Part shown: positions 10,134-22,567 of the stretch, piece by piece
Layout of the letters: every line of letters starts with the position of its first letter
Position numbering within the stretch: position 1 is the stretch's first letter
NCBI RefSeq assembly: GCF_027244095.1
Contig: NC_069658.1
Span: forward strand, 263,756,687 to 263,820,686
Length of the DNA stretch: 64,000 nucleotides
Direction: 5' to 3'
DNA from: Hemicordylus capensis
Taxonomy: Eukaryota; Chordata; Lepidosauria; Squamata; Cordylidae
Made by a program: the position numbers and the translations under genes
The notes under the pieces: model-generated
What the model saw: only the letters and a program-made list of their open reading frames with translations
Database searches by the model: none
What the model was told of the DNA's origin: nothing

Positions 10134-11886
10134 GATTCTTTTTATTTAGCAGGAGGAGAGTAACTAGCACATCCATCCACAGCACAGTACCTCCAGTGAC
10201 TGTTGCTGGTGTCTATCTTATGTGAGCCCTTTGTGGTGAACACCCTGGTTGAATTGGGACCAGCACTGAGGGCCCAAAGGGCTAAGCTTAGGCCTGTATC
10301 TGGGATTGTTATGTTGCAAGAAACTTGAGTGTGAACTTTGGCTCAGTTAGAAGGTCTAAGGAAGCAGCACATAGATATCAGTACCTACATATTTCAGGGG
10401 TACATTTTATATAACACACACACACAATTAATTGCTGAAACTCTTTGCATGTTATCTCTTAACACATTTCTTGAGACTAAAAGGCACCAACTGCGCTTCG
10501 AGATGACCACAAACCTGTCAAACTGGGCAGAGACAGGAATGTTTTGAGAACATCAAAAGGGAAACAGCTCCATCTGATTCAGTAAAGTGCCAGATACGGC
10601 CCACCCCCCAAATGGTAGACTCCTTCACCAAATATGGTAAGAGAGTTCTGGGGGAACCGGAGTTGCTGATATAAGACTGGAGACACAGAGAGAAATGATA
10701 TGACTGTTTCTGATATGAGATATTGATAATGGGCCTGGAAAAAGGTATAAAGACACACACAGACACACGCACAGACACACACACACGAGGTTAGACAGGG
10801 AGGAAGAGATGAAGTAGAGGGGTCTCTCCACCCAACCCGCCTGCCAGCACCCAGTAAGGGAGAACAAGGGAAGGCATGTTCTCACTCCATAGGATGTAGC
10901 CCCTATCCTGTGAAGGCAACTCGTGCCTAACAGATTGCTGAAGTTGCTCCGGTCTCTAAGATCAGAGGGACTTCCATTCCTACATATTTGATTACTCTGC
11001 CAAGTCACCTGGACAAGTGGAAGCCTCTCTGCACACTCAATATCTCAGTTCCTGAGTCCCACAGCTGACGTTCGCCTGCAGGATCCAGTAAATATGTTTG
11101 CAGACATTGCTTTCAGCCCAGCATCTTCTAAACTAACATCCCTGCCCAACTCCCACCCCACCATCCTATGGATCTCTTTCTCTCCCCCTTCTGCTTCCCA
11201 GAAAAGTCTCTGTCTCTTCCTTAGCCTGTGCCTGTCAGCTTTCAGTGAGTCAGCATACTCACTTCAGCCCGCTCTCCCCCGTCCCTCCTCCCCTTTCTCT
11301 GTTCTCATCTCATTCACTCTGGACTGTCGTCCCAAGGCCAGAATGGACCCCTCCTTCGTTCTCTGCTCTTTCTTCTTCAACCACTTCCCCCCTCCTTTTT
11401 CTCACGCCTGGATTTTTGCTATTTTCTCCCTCTCTCTGCTTAAAATCGAAACTGTAAATGTTTTGTCTTAGTTAAAGAAAAGCTGCGAGATAACACAGAG
11501 AATTCATTGCTAGTGAGAGAAAATAATTTTAACTGCTATTGAAAACACTACACTACGTTAGGGAAGAAAACCAATTGATTGATTTTGCTTGCATGCTTAA
11601 TTGCTTAGATGTAACCATTTGCCTTAATAAAATTTATGAAACTACAGTTGTGTGTGACGTCTCTTCCGCTCCTCACCCCTGATTGCTCCATGACCTCAGA
11701 GCCGAATCAGGAGTAGCCTCTGTTGGCTAAGTTGGGAGGGGTTGTGTGCATGCCCTCCTATTACAGCCTGCTTGCAATATCTTTGGGGACAGGGAGCCAT
11801 CTTTCTTATTTATTTATTTATTATTTCTCTATGTAAACCACTTTGGAAACTTTTGTTGAAAAGCGGAATATAAATATTTGTAGTTG
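10134..11886 (+). repeat. L2-tailed short repeat nested in L2, itself interrupted
   Basis: The left part (10134-10233) matches the 39.3-kb copy (tttatttagcaggaggagag, then ccagtgactgttgctggtgt and gtgagcccttt). The right part (11781-11886) resumes with ctttggggacagggagccat and ends in an L2-like tail (atgtaaaccactttggaaac). The interval 10234-11780 is foreign to the family. Confidence 0.6.
10234..11780. mobile_element. 1.55-kb insertion of unknown type, possibly LTR-like
   Basis: Inserted inside a short repeat and flanked by the pentamer CTTTG on both sides (10229-10233 and 11781-11785), which may be a target-site duplication. No protein motifs are seen. An AATAAA lies near 11626, followed by about 150 bp to the end, as in an LTR, but TG...CA ends are not clear. 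It contains (CA)n tracts around 10420 and 10755-10790. Family assignment is a guess. Confidence 0.3.
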
Positions 11887-13791
11887 TTGAGACAGCCTTG
11901 GTCAGCCTGATGGATGACCTTTACCACGGAGTGTTACTCTACTGGTTCTTTTGGATCACTTGGGGGTGGGGGCACTGCTTTGCAGTGGTTCCACTCCTAT
12001 CTCTCGGGTAGATTCCAGATGGTGGAGCTTGGTGACAGTTGTTCCTCAAAACAGGAACTGTTATATGGAGTCCCTCAGGGCTCCATTTTGTCACCAATGC
12101 TTTTTAATACTTACATGAAACCGCTGGGTGAGGTTATTAGGAGGTTTGGTGCTGGGTGTTATAAGTATGCTGATGACACCCAAATCTACTTCTCCTTTTC
12201 ATCTTAAACCTCAGGAAATGGCACTCGTTCTCTAAATGCCTGCCTACAGGCAGTAATGGGCTGGATGAGAGATAACAAATTGAAGCTGAATCCAAACAGG
12301 ACAGAGGTGCTCATTGTGGGGGCTCAGAATTTGAGGGATGAGTTAAATATTCCTGTGCTGGATGGGATTACACTCCCCTGGAAGGAGCAGGTGCACAGCT
12401 TGGGGGTACTCCTGGACCCAGACCTTACCCTGGTATCTCAGGTGGAGGCTATGGCCAGCTTTCTATCAGCTTGGGCTGATTCCACAGCTGCACCGATTCC
12501 TTAAAGAGAATGACCTCAAAACAGTGGTGCATCAGCTGGTAACCTCCAGGCTTGACTACTGCAATGCGCTCTACGTGGGCCTGCCTTTGTACGTAGTTCG
12601 GAAACTTAGTTCATAATGCAACAGCCGGATTGGTCTCTGGGGTAATCCAGAGAGACCATATTATGCATGTTTTGAAACAGTTACACTGGCTGCCGATATG
12701 TTTCCGGGCAAAATACAAAGTGCTGGTTATTACCTTTAAAGCTCTAAATGGCTTAGGTCAAGTTAGTGCCTTCTTCGACATGATGCCCACCACACATTAA
12801 GGTCAACTGAGGAGGTCTGTCTCCAGTTACCGGCGGTTCGTCTGATGGCAACTCAGAGGCAGGCCTTCTCTGTAGCTGCCCTGTGGCTGTGGAATGCACT
12901 CCCAGTAGAAATCCATAACCTGAACTCATTGGCCTTCAGGAGAGCCCTTAAAACCTATCTGTTTGGCCTGGCCTCCCAGGGTTTTTAATTCATTGTAAAT
13001 TGTTTTAACTGCTGTAAATGTTCAGCCTGGTTCTGTTTAAATGTTTTAATTGTTAATTAGTTTTATGCTGTTTTTGTAGTTTTGTTTTTAATTGTTTTGT
13101 TTTTATTTTGATGTAAACCACCATGAGCCATTTTTGGACGGGAGGTATATAAATCAAATAAATAGTGAATGCCTGTACTTGTATAGCACTATTCTTATTT
13201 CAGATGATGAAAGAAAATATTTCATGATGCAAATCTCATACTTATTACTAGTCGAAACAAGTTATGTAAGGCTTGCTACTCTGATGCACTGCTTATTTGA
13301 TCAGAATTTAGATTTTTGGCACAACTAAGAGAGAGAATTGGCAATGGAAACCCTGTTGGGATTATTGGGCGTGGTGGTTAAAGAAAACCAAAACAGTTTT
13401 GGTTGTGGTTTATTGTAATCTCTTGCCTTGAGGGGATGGTTGTAAAGCTGGATGGATTGTTCCTCCCCCCCCCCTTTTTTTGTAGGCATGGCATTATCAG
13501 CATGAGCCAAAAAAGACTTGTCTCTGAGAAAGTCCATGGGGATCACTGAGTTTAAAAGGCCAATTTTATTTTTCTATGCATTTCTGCTTCAGAAAATATA
13601 AAATCCAGTCTTTTTTAAAAAAAATTGCTTTCATGCCACAGATGGGAAACGGCACCCCAGAAAATCTGTGATGTTTTGTGTGCTGGAAATGGAACTCTGA
13701 ACTTGTTGAGCATGGGGCCATCACCTTTAGGACTGTATTCTCTGCTATTAGATTCTGCTAACTGGAAAATATCTACTAGGCCAGGGTTGTG

Positions 13792-13915
13792 CAACTTTGG
13801 CCCGCCAGCTGTTATTGGATTGCAACTTCCTTCATCCCTGACTATTGGCCACTGTGGCTGGGGATGATAGGAGTTGTAGTCCAACAACAGCTGGAGGGCT
13901 GAAATTGTGCAACTT
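13792..13915. mobile_element. Palindromic hAT-type MITE
   Basis: CAGGGTTGTGCAACTTTGGC on the left is mirrored on the right (agggctgaaattgtgcaact). The arms (CCAGCTGTTATTGGATTGCA against gttgtagtccaacaacagct) meet around GGCCACTGTGGCTGGGGATG. Related copies are at 20.2 and 38.0 kb. The CAG-type ends suggest hAT; the TSD is not readable. Confidence 0.6.
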
Positions 13916-14345
13916 GAAGTGCTCCCGCAAGATGCAGTTTAGAAATCATTGTTCCAAGAGTGAAAGTTTTGTTCTGGCATTTTAAAAAGTATTATTATTT
14001 TGCCCCAAAGATCCAATAAAATACTCTTTTCCACCTTACAAATTATTGAGCAAACTAATTAAAAAAGACACACAGATGACTGGGATAATAAAAGGAATCT
14101 TAACTGTTGTTTGTGGCAGCCCATGACGGCATGCTCTAAAAGCTGCAGTTGAATAAATGGCCATTTCACAATATAAATATTTTCTTAACCCAGTTTCAGT
14201 TTAGTGAAACAAGATAATAGAAAGATGGTTTACACATGCTGTTTTGGAAAAACAGTAGTAGCATTCTTTCCCACTTTCTGCTCAGTATATTATTGAGAAA
14301 TTGTCTGGGCCCGTGAATCTAGGTTTCCTTTTGCCTCATATCATG

Positions 14346-14905
14346 TGGGGCTGCCTTTGTACGTAGTCCGGAAACTACAATTAGTACAGAACGCGGTAGC
14401 CAGCTTGGTCTCCGGGTCATCTCGAAGAGACCATATTACTCCTATATTACAGGAGTTACACTGGCTGCCAATAGGTTTCCGGGCAAAATACAAAGTGCTG
14501 GTTATAACCTATAAAGCCCTAAACTGCTTAGGCCCACGGTATTTAAGAGAGCGTCTTCTTCTGCATGATCCCCACTGCGTTTGTCAGGGGAGGCCCATCT
14601 GTGGCTACCTTCAAGTCGTTCGGTGGCCACTCAGGGACAGGCCTTCTCAGTTGTCACTCTGAGACTTTGGAATGCGCTTCCCGCTGACATAAGACTCTCC
14701 CCATCTCTAGCGATCTTTAAAAGATCTTTGAAGCCTTTTAGCTTTTGTAATTTGAAATATTGTAAATTGTTTTTGTTTTTAGGCAGCTTTTTGGAGTTTT
14801 AATTGATTTTAATGATTTGTGCTTTTGTATTGTTTTATGATTGTGAACCGCCCCGAGACTTTGGTTTGGGGTGGTATAGAAATTTATAAAATAAATAAAT
14901 ATGTC
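14346..14905 (+). mobile_element. L2 LINE, 3' fragment
   Basis: Encodes GLPLYVVRKLQLVQNAVASL, RRDHITPILQELHWLPIGFR and YKVLVITYKALNCLGPRYL, then a frame-changed end and an L2-like 3' tail (gtgaaccgccccgagacttt, ggtatagaaatttataaaa). It is better preserved than the 2.9-kb copy. The 5' end is truncated. Confidence 0.8.
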
Positions 14906-15111
14906 TAACCTGACAGCTAAATATTTTGATTTCCCAGACATATAAGCAGTAGGTGCTACTGCATGTGTTGAAACAGGAGGAGAGAGAAATTACCAATAAA
15001 GCAGCAATTAAAATGTGTGTGCACATGCATTTGTGTTGTCTGCCCCTCTGCTAATGTAAGCATAAAATGGTGGGATGATATATATAACCTAACATATAAC
15101 TTTTATAACTT

Positions 15112-15232
15112 TTATTGTATCTGTGTCTATCTTGTTGTGAGCCACCCTGAACAGTAGTGCACTTACTAAAGGGGTGGGGTATATATATTTTGAATAAATA
15201 ATAATAATAATAACAATAATAATAATATATTG
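15112..15232 (+). repeat. LINE-like 3' tail with (TAA)n
   Basis: A short tail reading cttgttgtgagccaccctga ... ggtatatatattttgaataa runs into a TAA/CAA microsatellite. It resembles the 3' ends of the L2/CR1-group repeats in the window. No coding part remains. Confidence 0.45.
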
Positions 15233-16189
15233 CATAATCAGATATCTAGTCTTGCGTTGATTCTGCAGTTTGAGGAAACATTGAACAAATACTGAACTTA
15301 TGAATGGATAAATGGAAGTTTCCTTTAGCTGGCTAGTTGTTAGCAGCTCAACCACAGTAAAGACAACAGTTTCCTTTTTGGTTGCATCTCAGCCACACTG
15401 TATAATATGCTAACATTAAGTTAAAAGGAGCTTGGTACTAATTTTTAAGTCAGCAGCATACTGGATGTCTTGTCATGGAACTAAACAGTTCCCCTCTGTT
15501 CGTTGCTTAGCAGAGTCCAATAATCCAGGCAAAGGTAGCAAGAGAAGCAAGTTTATACTTGATCAAGAAGGAGTCACCTCAGACTAAAATCCAGAGGAGA
15601 GACCCAGAATACAAAAATCAGGCAACGGTTATACTAGCAGGAAAACAGCTTCATTTACGTCATGGTTACCATGGTTATACAGGAATGTTAAATCATTGAA
15701 GTGCCAGCAGCTTCAAGCTACCCCTTTTCAAGGTTCCACGCCTCCCTTTAGCAGCCTTGGCCCATCCATATCAGTCATGCCCACATGTGTAAATCACCCT
15801 ATGACCTGCATGTTTGATCTTGTAGTTTTCCATGCTAGATCAGACTATTTCAGCACCGTCCCAAAATTTGTACACTAGCTCTGGAGAGCACTGGGTAGTT
15901 ATAACAAACATGTTTTAGCAGATCACAAATTCTTGGAACTCACTGACAAATGACAGAAACCTACCCACTTCAAACTCTTCTTGATGCAGCTCTTTTGTCG
16001 ATGAAGTTCCACATAGTCAAGGGCACGTTGGCTCTCTACGTAAGGTGTTCCTTGTATACTGATAATGTATAATACTACTGCTGATTATGATAATGTACTG
16101 CTGAGTTCATACAAACAACAGATCCAGAAGAGAAGCCTTTCCTTTGACCAATGAGATGGTTCTGACAGTCTTCAGTTAATAGTTCTTAA

Positions 16190-16415
16190 CTAGCTGACCC
16201 GAGTGCGGCCACTGCCACCAGCCGCTGCCTCGCCTCCGCGGCCGGGCCCGACCAGTCCCGCCGCCTTGCCCACCTGGCTCCCCGGCCATGGCCGCCGCCG
16301 CTGTTCTCCTGGGTGCGCCTTACCCAATCAGGCGCCCGTGCAGCCCAGCCAATCAGCTGGGCTGCCGGGATGCACGTTCGAAAGGCACACCCAGGAGAAT
16401 TAAATATATAGAAGA
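16190..16415 (-). mobile_element. Helitron-like non-autonomous element
   Basis: On the - strand it starts TCTTCTATATATTTAATTCT and ends GTCAGCTAG. It lies between a 5' A and a 3' T, as Helitrons do. A 5-bp GC stem (GCGGC/GCCGC) lies just ahead of the CTAG end. The body is GC-rich with an internal inverted repeat around the shared core CCTGGGTG. No Rep/helicase coding is present. A CTAG-ended GC-rich fragment at about 39.08 kb (-) may be related. Confidence 0.45.
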
Positions 16416-17134
16416 TATTAAAAGTGCATGAATCAAATGTAGTCTCTGGTACAGATAGTGCTTCAGTGACTAAAAGCACCTTTTTTCTAGACAATATTTT
16501 TGCTAGCTAATGAAACTGTTACTCCATGTTTAATCTATGTGATAGTATTACCAATAGACCTGAAGACTGGCCAGGACGACTCTTTCACTGCGCTATTTAG
16601 AAAATAACTTGTCCTGTCATGGATTACTACTACCTGCATGTGCACCTTTTTGTTAAACTGGCCTGATTTCCTAATCATTAATGTCTATCTGCTTTGCTCT
16701 CGGCCAAAAGAAGCCTACATGATGTGAACTCAGACATCAGACTGCACTTCAATTTTTGTTTACCCTATTTAGGAATTATGGTCTTTGGTCATAGAAAATA
16801 TCATCCTGGGTATCCTAGAATAAGCAGCAGTAATTCTGTATCAATTTTTGTACCCATTATCTACAGTTCTTGGTAGTGTTATGAGAAATCTTATCTGTGA
16901 ATATTCTCACTAAGCTACAGCCTCAGTGACTTGCCCATTATCAGGATTAAAACCTGTATCAACCTCAGACTAATTACAAAGCATTCTAATACCTACTACC
17001 TGTAAACATAATAGCTTGACTCTCGAAGAGCAGGATAAGCCATCAGTTCCAGCATGAGGGTGATTGGATATCATAGGGAGATCTTGAATATTATTTGGAA
17101 TGCACGTTCTTGCATTCAAATTGTAATATACTGG

Positions 17135-17420
17135 TAGGGACATAGAAGCTGCCATACATGGAATCAGAGCATGGGTCCATCTAGCTCAGTATTGCTGCTC
17201 AACAGTTCTCCAAGGTTACAGGCAGGAGTCTCTCGCAGCCCTACCTGGAGATGCCAAGGAGTGAACCTGGGACCTTCTGTATGCATATGCTCTTCCACTG
17301 AGCTATGGTCCCATACCTTACAGAGCTCCCATAAAATCTCCCATCCAAATGCAAACCAAGGTAGATCTTGCTTAGCAAAGGAGACAAATCATACTCACTA
17401 CTAAAAGACCAGATAACCTA
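17135..17420 (-). mobile_element. Three-part SINE: 5S-like head, tRNA-like middle, BovB-like tail
   Basis: Read on the - strand, the head (reverse of about 17330-17420) contains TTGCTAAGCAAGATCTACCT and TTTGCATTTGGATGGGAGA, matching the 5S rRNA internal promoter region (GCTAAGCAGGGTC ... GGATGGGAGAC). A good tRNA-like part follows, with box A (TAGCTCAGTGGAAGAGCAT) and a box B derivative, then the Sauria/BovB-like tail (gagctagatggaccca). This copy shows the tRNA-like part most clearly. Its 5S-like head is part of the tandem duplication at 17366-17595. Confidence 0.75.
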
Positions 17421-17595
17421 TTTTCTGTGTGGAGGTGACCTTATGAAGGAGTGTAAACGAATGATCCTCTTCCAAATGGATCTTGCTTAGCAAAGGAGAC
17501 AAATCATGCTCACTACTAAAAGACCAGATAACCTATTTTCTGTGTGGAGGTGACCTTATGAAGGAATGTAAACGAATGATCCTCTTCCAAATGGA
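17366..17595. repeat. Perfectly spaced 115-bp tandem duplication
   Basis: 17366-17480 and 17481-17595 are direct copies of equal length with only two differences that I can count (atactc/atgctc and gagtg/gaatg). The unit joins the 5S-like SINE head to unique flanking DNA, so it arose after the SINE inserted. Confidence 0.9.
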
Positions 17596-18014
17596 TACAT
17601 TGTAACAACTGTAGACAATAATCTTGAAAAATCTGCCATGTATTTTCTCAACTGGTCATCTCGTTTGTGGAGAGAACTTCACATTCTAAAAAATAAACTA
17701 TTTACATTTAGGGCACAAGTGTCCACATAACATAGGTACATGTGGACAGGTAGACTGGTAAATTGTAATGACTTATGGGGTGTTTCTTACGAATATGACG
17801 AATATTTATATGCCACTTTTCAACAAAAGTTCCCAAATCAGTTTGTGTCTGACTTGCAAGTCAGATGTAGGCTGATCATTTTGTTAGTCTGTTAGTGTTT
17901 CATAGGAAAATGCATTATAAACTACAAAAGCTCACATTTCAATATATAAATTATGCCACTGGGATCCATCATGAATTTCATTTCAATGCAATGTGTATGC
18001 AATTCTTGTCAGTC

Positions 18015-18490
18015 AGATTTTATTTATTTATTTATTTATTTTATTGTATTTATCAAATTTGTACACCACCCCAAACTTTCATCTCTGGGCAGTTAACAAT
18101 AGCATAAAACAAGTTAAAAGCATATACAAAAAACTTAAAACAATTTAACAATTTAAAAATAAACCAGAGATTAAAACCTAAAATATTTAGGAAGCTGAGA
18201 AAGCTTGGGCAAAAAGATGGGTTTTCAGGTGTTTTTTGAAAATTGCCAGAGATGGGGAGGATCATATCTCAGTATGGAGCGCATTCCACAATCTTGGGGC
18301 AGCGACTGAAAAGGCCTGTCTCTGTGTAGCCACCAAACGGGTTGGTGGTAACTGGAGACGGACCTCCTCAGATGACCTCAGTGGGCGGTGGGGCTCGTAG
18401 TGAAGAAGACACTCTCTTAGATATCCAGGGCCTAAGCCATTTAGGGCTTTATAACTAGCACTTTGTATTTTGTCTGGAAACCTTTTGGCT
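18015..18490 (-). mobile_element. L2 LINE, 3' fragment
   Basis: The - strand carries the 3' end of L2: remnants like FPDKIQSASYKALNGLG, then a GAP-like AFSVAAPRLWNALH block in broken frames, and the tail (reversed: actgcccagagatgaaagtt, then gtgtacaaatttgataaa) ending in ATAAA repeats at 18015. Confidence 0.7.
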
Positions 18491-20202
18491 GGATTTTGCT
18501 GGATTTCGTCTTATTGTGTGAAATTAAGGTTTTTCAACAGACTTTTCATCATACTGACTCTTGCAGGAAATTGACTGAATATGTAAACAACTGCTTCCTC
18601 CCGTTCAGTTGTATCCTGATTCTGAAGATGTTACTGTTGTAAAGAATGGAACTGAAGTTGCAAAGTAGAACTGGGGGAGGAGGATTTTCTAGTTTACTAG
18701 CCTCGTAGACCCCTAGATTATCCTACCTTTGATTGTCCCTCTTCAGAGCGACAAGCTATCAAACATTCCAGATGTAGCCCAATTCCAGCCTGTTTCCTTG
18801 GTCCCTAGGACTGTGGGAGGGGCTTGCACAGTTCAGCAGCTAACTGCATATGCCTGCTGAAGTTCCACTTCTCATTATGACTCTAGCACAGGGGTGACCA
18901 ACTGAAATGCCCCAGTGGGCCAGAACCATCCATGACTTGGTGTCGGTTGGGGGAGATTAAGTTTCAGCACATTAATTACTATTAAAGTTACTGAAAATAT
19001 TAATGAAAGATTGGGGGCAGAGGGCTGGAGGCAGGGGAAAGAGGAATGTACGAGTGGGCTCGTTTCAGCAGGCTCTAGCTCAGGGGTAGGGGATATCGGA
19101 TCTTAAGCAGCCAACTACACTAAGCCCCTGCTGTTCATCAGCAGGAGAGGCCAAGGGCTCTTCATGGCTCCTTCTGTTGCTACACATTATTCCATCCTGA
19201 GGGCCAGGAAAAAGTTTCCCATGGGTTGGATCCATCCCCCAGGCCTAATGCTGTGCGGGCCTGTTGTAGCATATGGTACAACCCCAGGAAGAAAATGGTT
19301 TATACATATATTGATGTATGTTTGATTGTAGTGTAGTCAAACATACATTGTATTGCATGAAGTTAAGACTTGCCTTGTATGAGTTCTGGTCTACCTTTAA
19401 AAAAAATTGTATCATGGTGCCGTTTGCTTGGACAGACAGAAGTGAAGGCTCTTTCCTCTCCAGCTCTGAAGTAGGTTGAGTGTGTGCATGACCTGTACTT
19501 TTCCTTTAGAAGGGCAGGAAACCTTTTTGTATCACATTAAGCACACTTAGAAACAGATTTTTGTCCTTACGATTTAATTTGAGACACAAATTCTGATCCC
19601 TTCAGGTATCCTTGGACTTCCAGGATAAAAAAAAATTGTTTAGTCACTTGAGCATTCTTACTTATACTAGCATAATATAGCTAGCTCATAGTGGCCCACA
19701 TTTTGCACAGCATAACGCATGCAAGCAGTTCTTAGCCACCCATACTGTTGTGAGTGGCTAAGAAACCAACTAAGAAACCACTGGTAGGTTTGTGCTTTTA
19801 TGCAAGAGCATAAATATGTAAAGAAGTGTGCCCACACCTTGGGAGTGCTATTTACCTTGTTTCCAATGTAAATAGCAGTCCTGCAGTGCAGGCACACTGC
19901 TTTAAATATTTGAGCTCTTGTGCAAAATCACAAGACTGCCAGTAGTTCCTTAGCAGTCCTCAACAGCATGGGCAGCTCAAACTGCACATGTCACACTGCA
20001 CAACGTGTGAGTCACTTTTAGAAACAAATGGGACTTCTACTAATTTTGGTTTTTGCCACTTGCATACGTTTATCACAGTTCTGCTAAATCAGTCCTTTGA
20101 CTATGTAATCAGCCGATTGATCAGGTATTTTTATATGTAATAAAGTTACCATGTTGTGAATTTGGGGTAAGGGTGGGGTGTCTGCAGGTGCTTACTCTAA
20201 AA

Positions 20203-20348
20203 CAGGCCTGCTCAACTTAGGGCCACCCCCCCCAGCTGTTTTTGGTCTACAACTCCCATAATCCCTAGCCACAGTATCCAATAGCCAGGGATTATGGGAG
20301 TTCTGGGCCAACATTCAGCAGGAGGGCTGAAGTTGTGCAGCCTTGCTG
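20203..20348. mobile_element. Palindromic hAT-type MITE
   Basis: CAGGCCTGCTCAACTTAGGG at the left is mirrored by aggagggctgaagttgtgca at the right. The arms share a tctacaactcccataatccc / ggattatgggagttctgggc inversion. Same family as the copies at 13.8 and 38.0 kb. Confidence 0.6.
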
Positions 20349-21973
20349 TAAAACAACTACCGAACAAACCATTCAAGCTCATGGGGAGTGTGTTTTTCTC
20401 TGAGTGTTTTATGCGAAGACTCAAAGCAATGAAGACTCACTTGCCTCTTTAACTGTTTTGCATAAGGACTTTAAAAGTCTGTTCAGGTTCTCTTCCCCTG
20501 ATGATGAAACCATGGTTACCTCCATCTTGCTATTTGACTTGCCATTTGGGTCAATTGCTTCTCCTATATACTCCAGCCACAGTATCATCTTGAGTAGCAA
20601 GGGAATATGGTGCAGGGACTGAGCCAGAGTAGCCAGTAGGAGGCTTGTTGGAGAGATTAGTACAATGGACCTGTCTTTTGCTTTCCAGCTGAACAACATT
20701 TTAAGCCAATCATCCTTGTTGGTTTGTCCTGACACTATCAGTTGCAAAGTCTTGATAGTTACAATAACACATACAGAAATAAAACACTGCAGCTTTTTCC
20801 TGACAAACTTTCATTGCAGTTCTTTGCAGCAGCTCAGCAGTTTTTCAGACAAACACAAGAACCGAAGTACTCTAGGATGATTTCTTTCATAAGAAAGCAA
20901 GATTATAGAGTGGAAAGAGGCATTGCCTATCTTTCCACTTCAGTATGATATAAAGATAATGGGCTCAACCAAAACTTAAAAATGAAATATACATTTGGGA
21001 TTTGTGTCTGCCAGTGGGATGTTAACTTTTCCAGTGATCACTAATAAGTCTGTCTGCCTGTCTTTGGACTTGATGGTGCATTTGCTGGTTCTTCTAAGCT
21101 GCAGTGAGAGTGCAGAGAGACTGCTGAGAACTGTCTGCTTGCAGACATGTGCTTATGGAAGAACTGTGTTGTGTTGCAGTCCTCTTTGGCTGATGTCCAA
21201 CTTGGGCAGATCTCCTTTGGACGGCTGTCTTGAGCATCTGTCCGAATGGCTGGTGGGAGCAAAATCTGGTATCTTCAGCTCTTTTAGAACATCCATTTAG
21301 AGAGCCTTTTTTTTTTTTTTTTGGGAATTAACTTTTTCTTACTCTTTATAATTTTCATAGTAAATTGCATTTACTATGAGATCCTACTGTTTCTTGGAAC
21401 TTGTACAACTTCTCTAGTTCATACAGAAGTGACAGGTGAAAGGCCATGACGTGAAGCTTAATAGAGCACAAAGCCACATTTCCAGCATATTTGCACTAAT
21501 CAGTCCATTAAAGTCCCAAGGCTCCCAGTTTTAGAAAGCTGCTTTTGAGGACAAATGTTGGCAAAGAGGTTTGTACGATGTGCAGCTTCAGTCATCTTGG
21601 CTTTTTTAGTCTTTAGCCCCTACCTGTTGAATAGCTGTTGCTATTCCACTTTGTTTATATGCTCAAGCAATTAGGCTTAGAAAACGGAAAGTGTGCCAAG
21701 ATCGATAGTGCTAGCTGTAGATATTGTGCATAGTATATGTATTCAGCCAGTAAAATCAAAGGATGTGCAAATCATTTTCTCAGCTTAACCTACTTGGCAT
21801 GGTTTTTGTGAGGTTAAGCTTTTAAAAATGCTATAGGATTTACAGGACCTTCGATAAGACAACATCTGAGGCTGCCTCTGCATCTTCTAGCTTAGCTACT
21901 TCAGGGACATTGAGGGTCATTCTATGGTCTGTGACTAGTAATGTTTGCAGCAAGTTTGCAGCAAGCAAAGAGA

Positions 21974-22262
21974 GCTGGTCTTGTGGCCGCAAGCATGACT
22001 TGTCCTCTTAAGCTAAGCAGGATCTGCCCTGGTTGCATACAAAAGGGAGACTAGAAGTGTGAGTGCTGTAAGATATTCCCCTTAGAGGATGGAGCTGCTC
22101 TGGGAAGAGGATCTATGCTCCAAGTTCCTTCCCTGGCATCTCCAAGATAGGGCTGAGAGAGATTCCTGCCTGCAACCTTGGAGAAGCCGCTGCCAGTCTG
22201 TGTAGACAATACTGAGCAAGATGGACCTATGGTCTGACTCAATATATGGCAGCTTCCTATGT
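21974..22262 (+). mobile_element. Three-part SINE (5S-like / tRNA-like / BovB-like)
   Basis: The head holds TTAAGCTAAGCAGGATCTGC and acaaaagggagactagaag, aligning with the 5S rRNA box A and box C region. The middle (gctctgggaagagga ... tccctggcatctccaagat) is a worn tRNA-like unit. The tail reads gaagccgctgccagtctgtg ... ggtctgactcaatatatggc and ends GGCAGCTTCCTATG. Confidence 0.75.
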
Positions 22263-22270
22263 TTTTTTAA

Positions 22271-22567
22271 TGGGAGCTGGTCTTGTGGTAGCAAGCATGA
22301 CATGTCTCCTTAGCTAAGCAGGGTCTGCCCTGCTTACAAATGAATGGGAGACTAGAAGTGCAAGCACTGTACGATATTCCCCTTAGGGGATGGAGCCGCT
22401 CTGGGAACAGCATCAGAAGGTTCCAAGTTCCCTCCCTGGCATCTCCAAGATAGGGCTGAGAGAGATTCCTGCCTGCAACCTTGGAGAAGCCGCCATCAGT
22501 CTGTGAAGACAATACTGAGCTAAATAGACCAATGGTCTGACTCAGTATATGGCAGCTTCCTATGTTC
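22271..22567 (+). mobile_element. Three-part SINE (5S-like / tRNA-like / BovB-like)
   Basis: A head-to-tail neighbour of the copy at 21974-22262. It carries TTAGCTAAGCAGGGTCTGCC and aatgaatgggagactagaag (5S-like), then gatggagccgctctgggaac, and the tail ending ggcagcttcctatgtt. Its 5S-like head is the best preserved in the window. Confidence 0.78.

Larger units (their letters stand above)
9400..13165 (+). mobile_element. L2 LINE split by a nested insertion
   Basis: The left piece (about 9400-10133) encodes the pre-reverse-transcriptase and early domain: DAFNGFFADKI, SREGRVPP-like LREGRVPPCLKEAMVRPLL and DSYRLISL, up to a region like VVADQLQAVLEET. The right piece (from about 11887) resumes at ETALVSLMDDL and runs through YLSGRFQMVELGDSC, YGVPQGSILSPMLFN, the catalytic box YADDTQIYFSF, then LVTSRLDYCNALYVGLP and the 3' end (taaaccaccatgagccattt). 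Only about 17 residues are missing between the pieces, so one copy interrupted by the block at 10134-11886 is likelier than two copies. Several frameshifts and stops make it inactive. Confidence 0.75.

Noticed and set aside
11094-11471. 125-codon Ser/Pro/Leu-rich open frame
   Set aside because: Low-complexity pyrimidine-rich DNA with no recognisable domain or splice context.
21974-22567. Genuine 5S rRNA genes
   Set aside because: Only the internal promoter region resembles 5S rRNA, it is diverged, and it is fused to a SINE body and tail.
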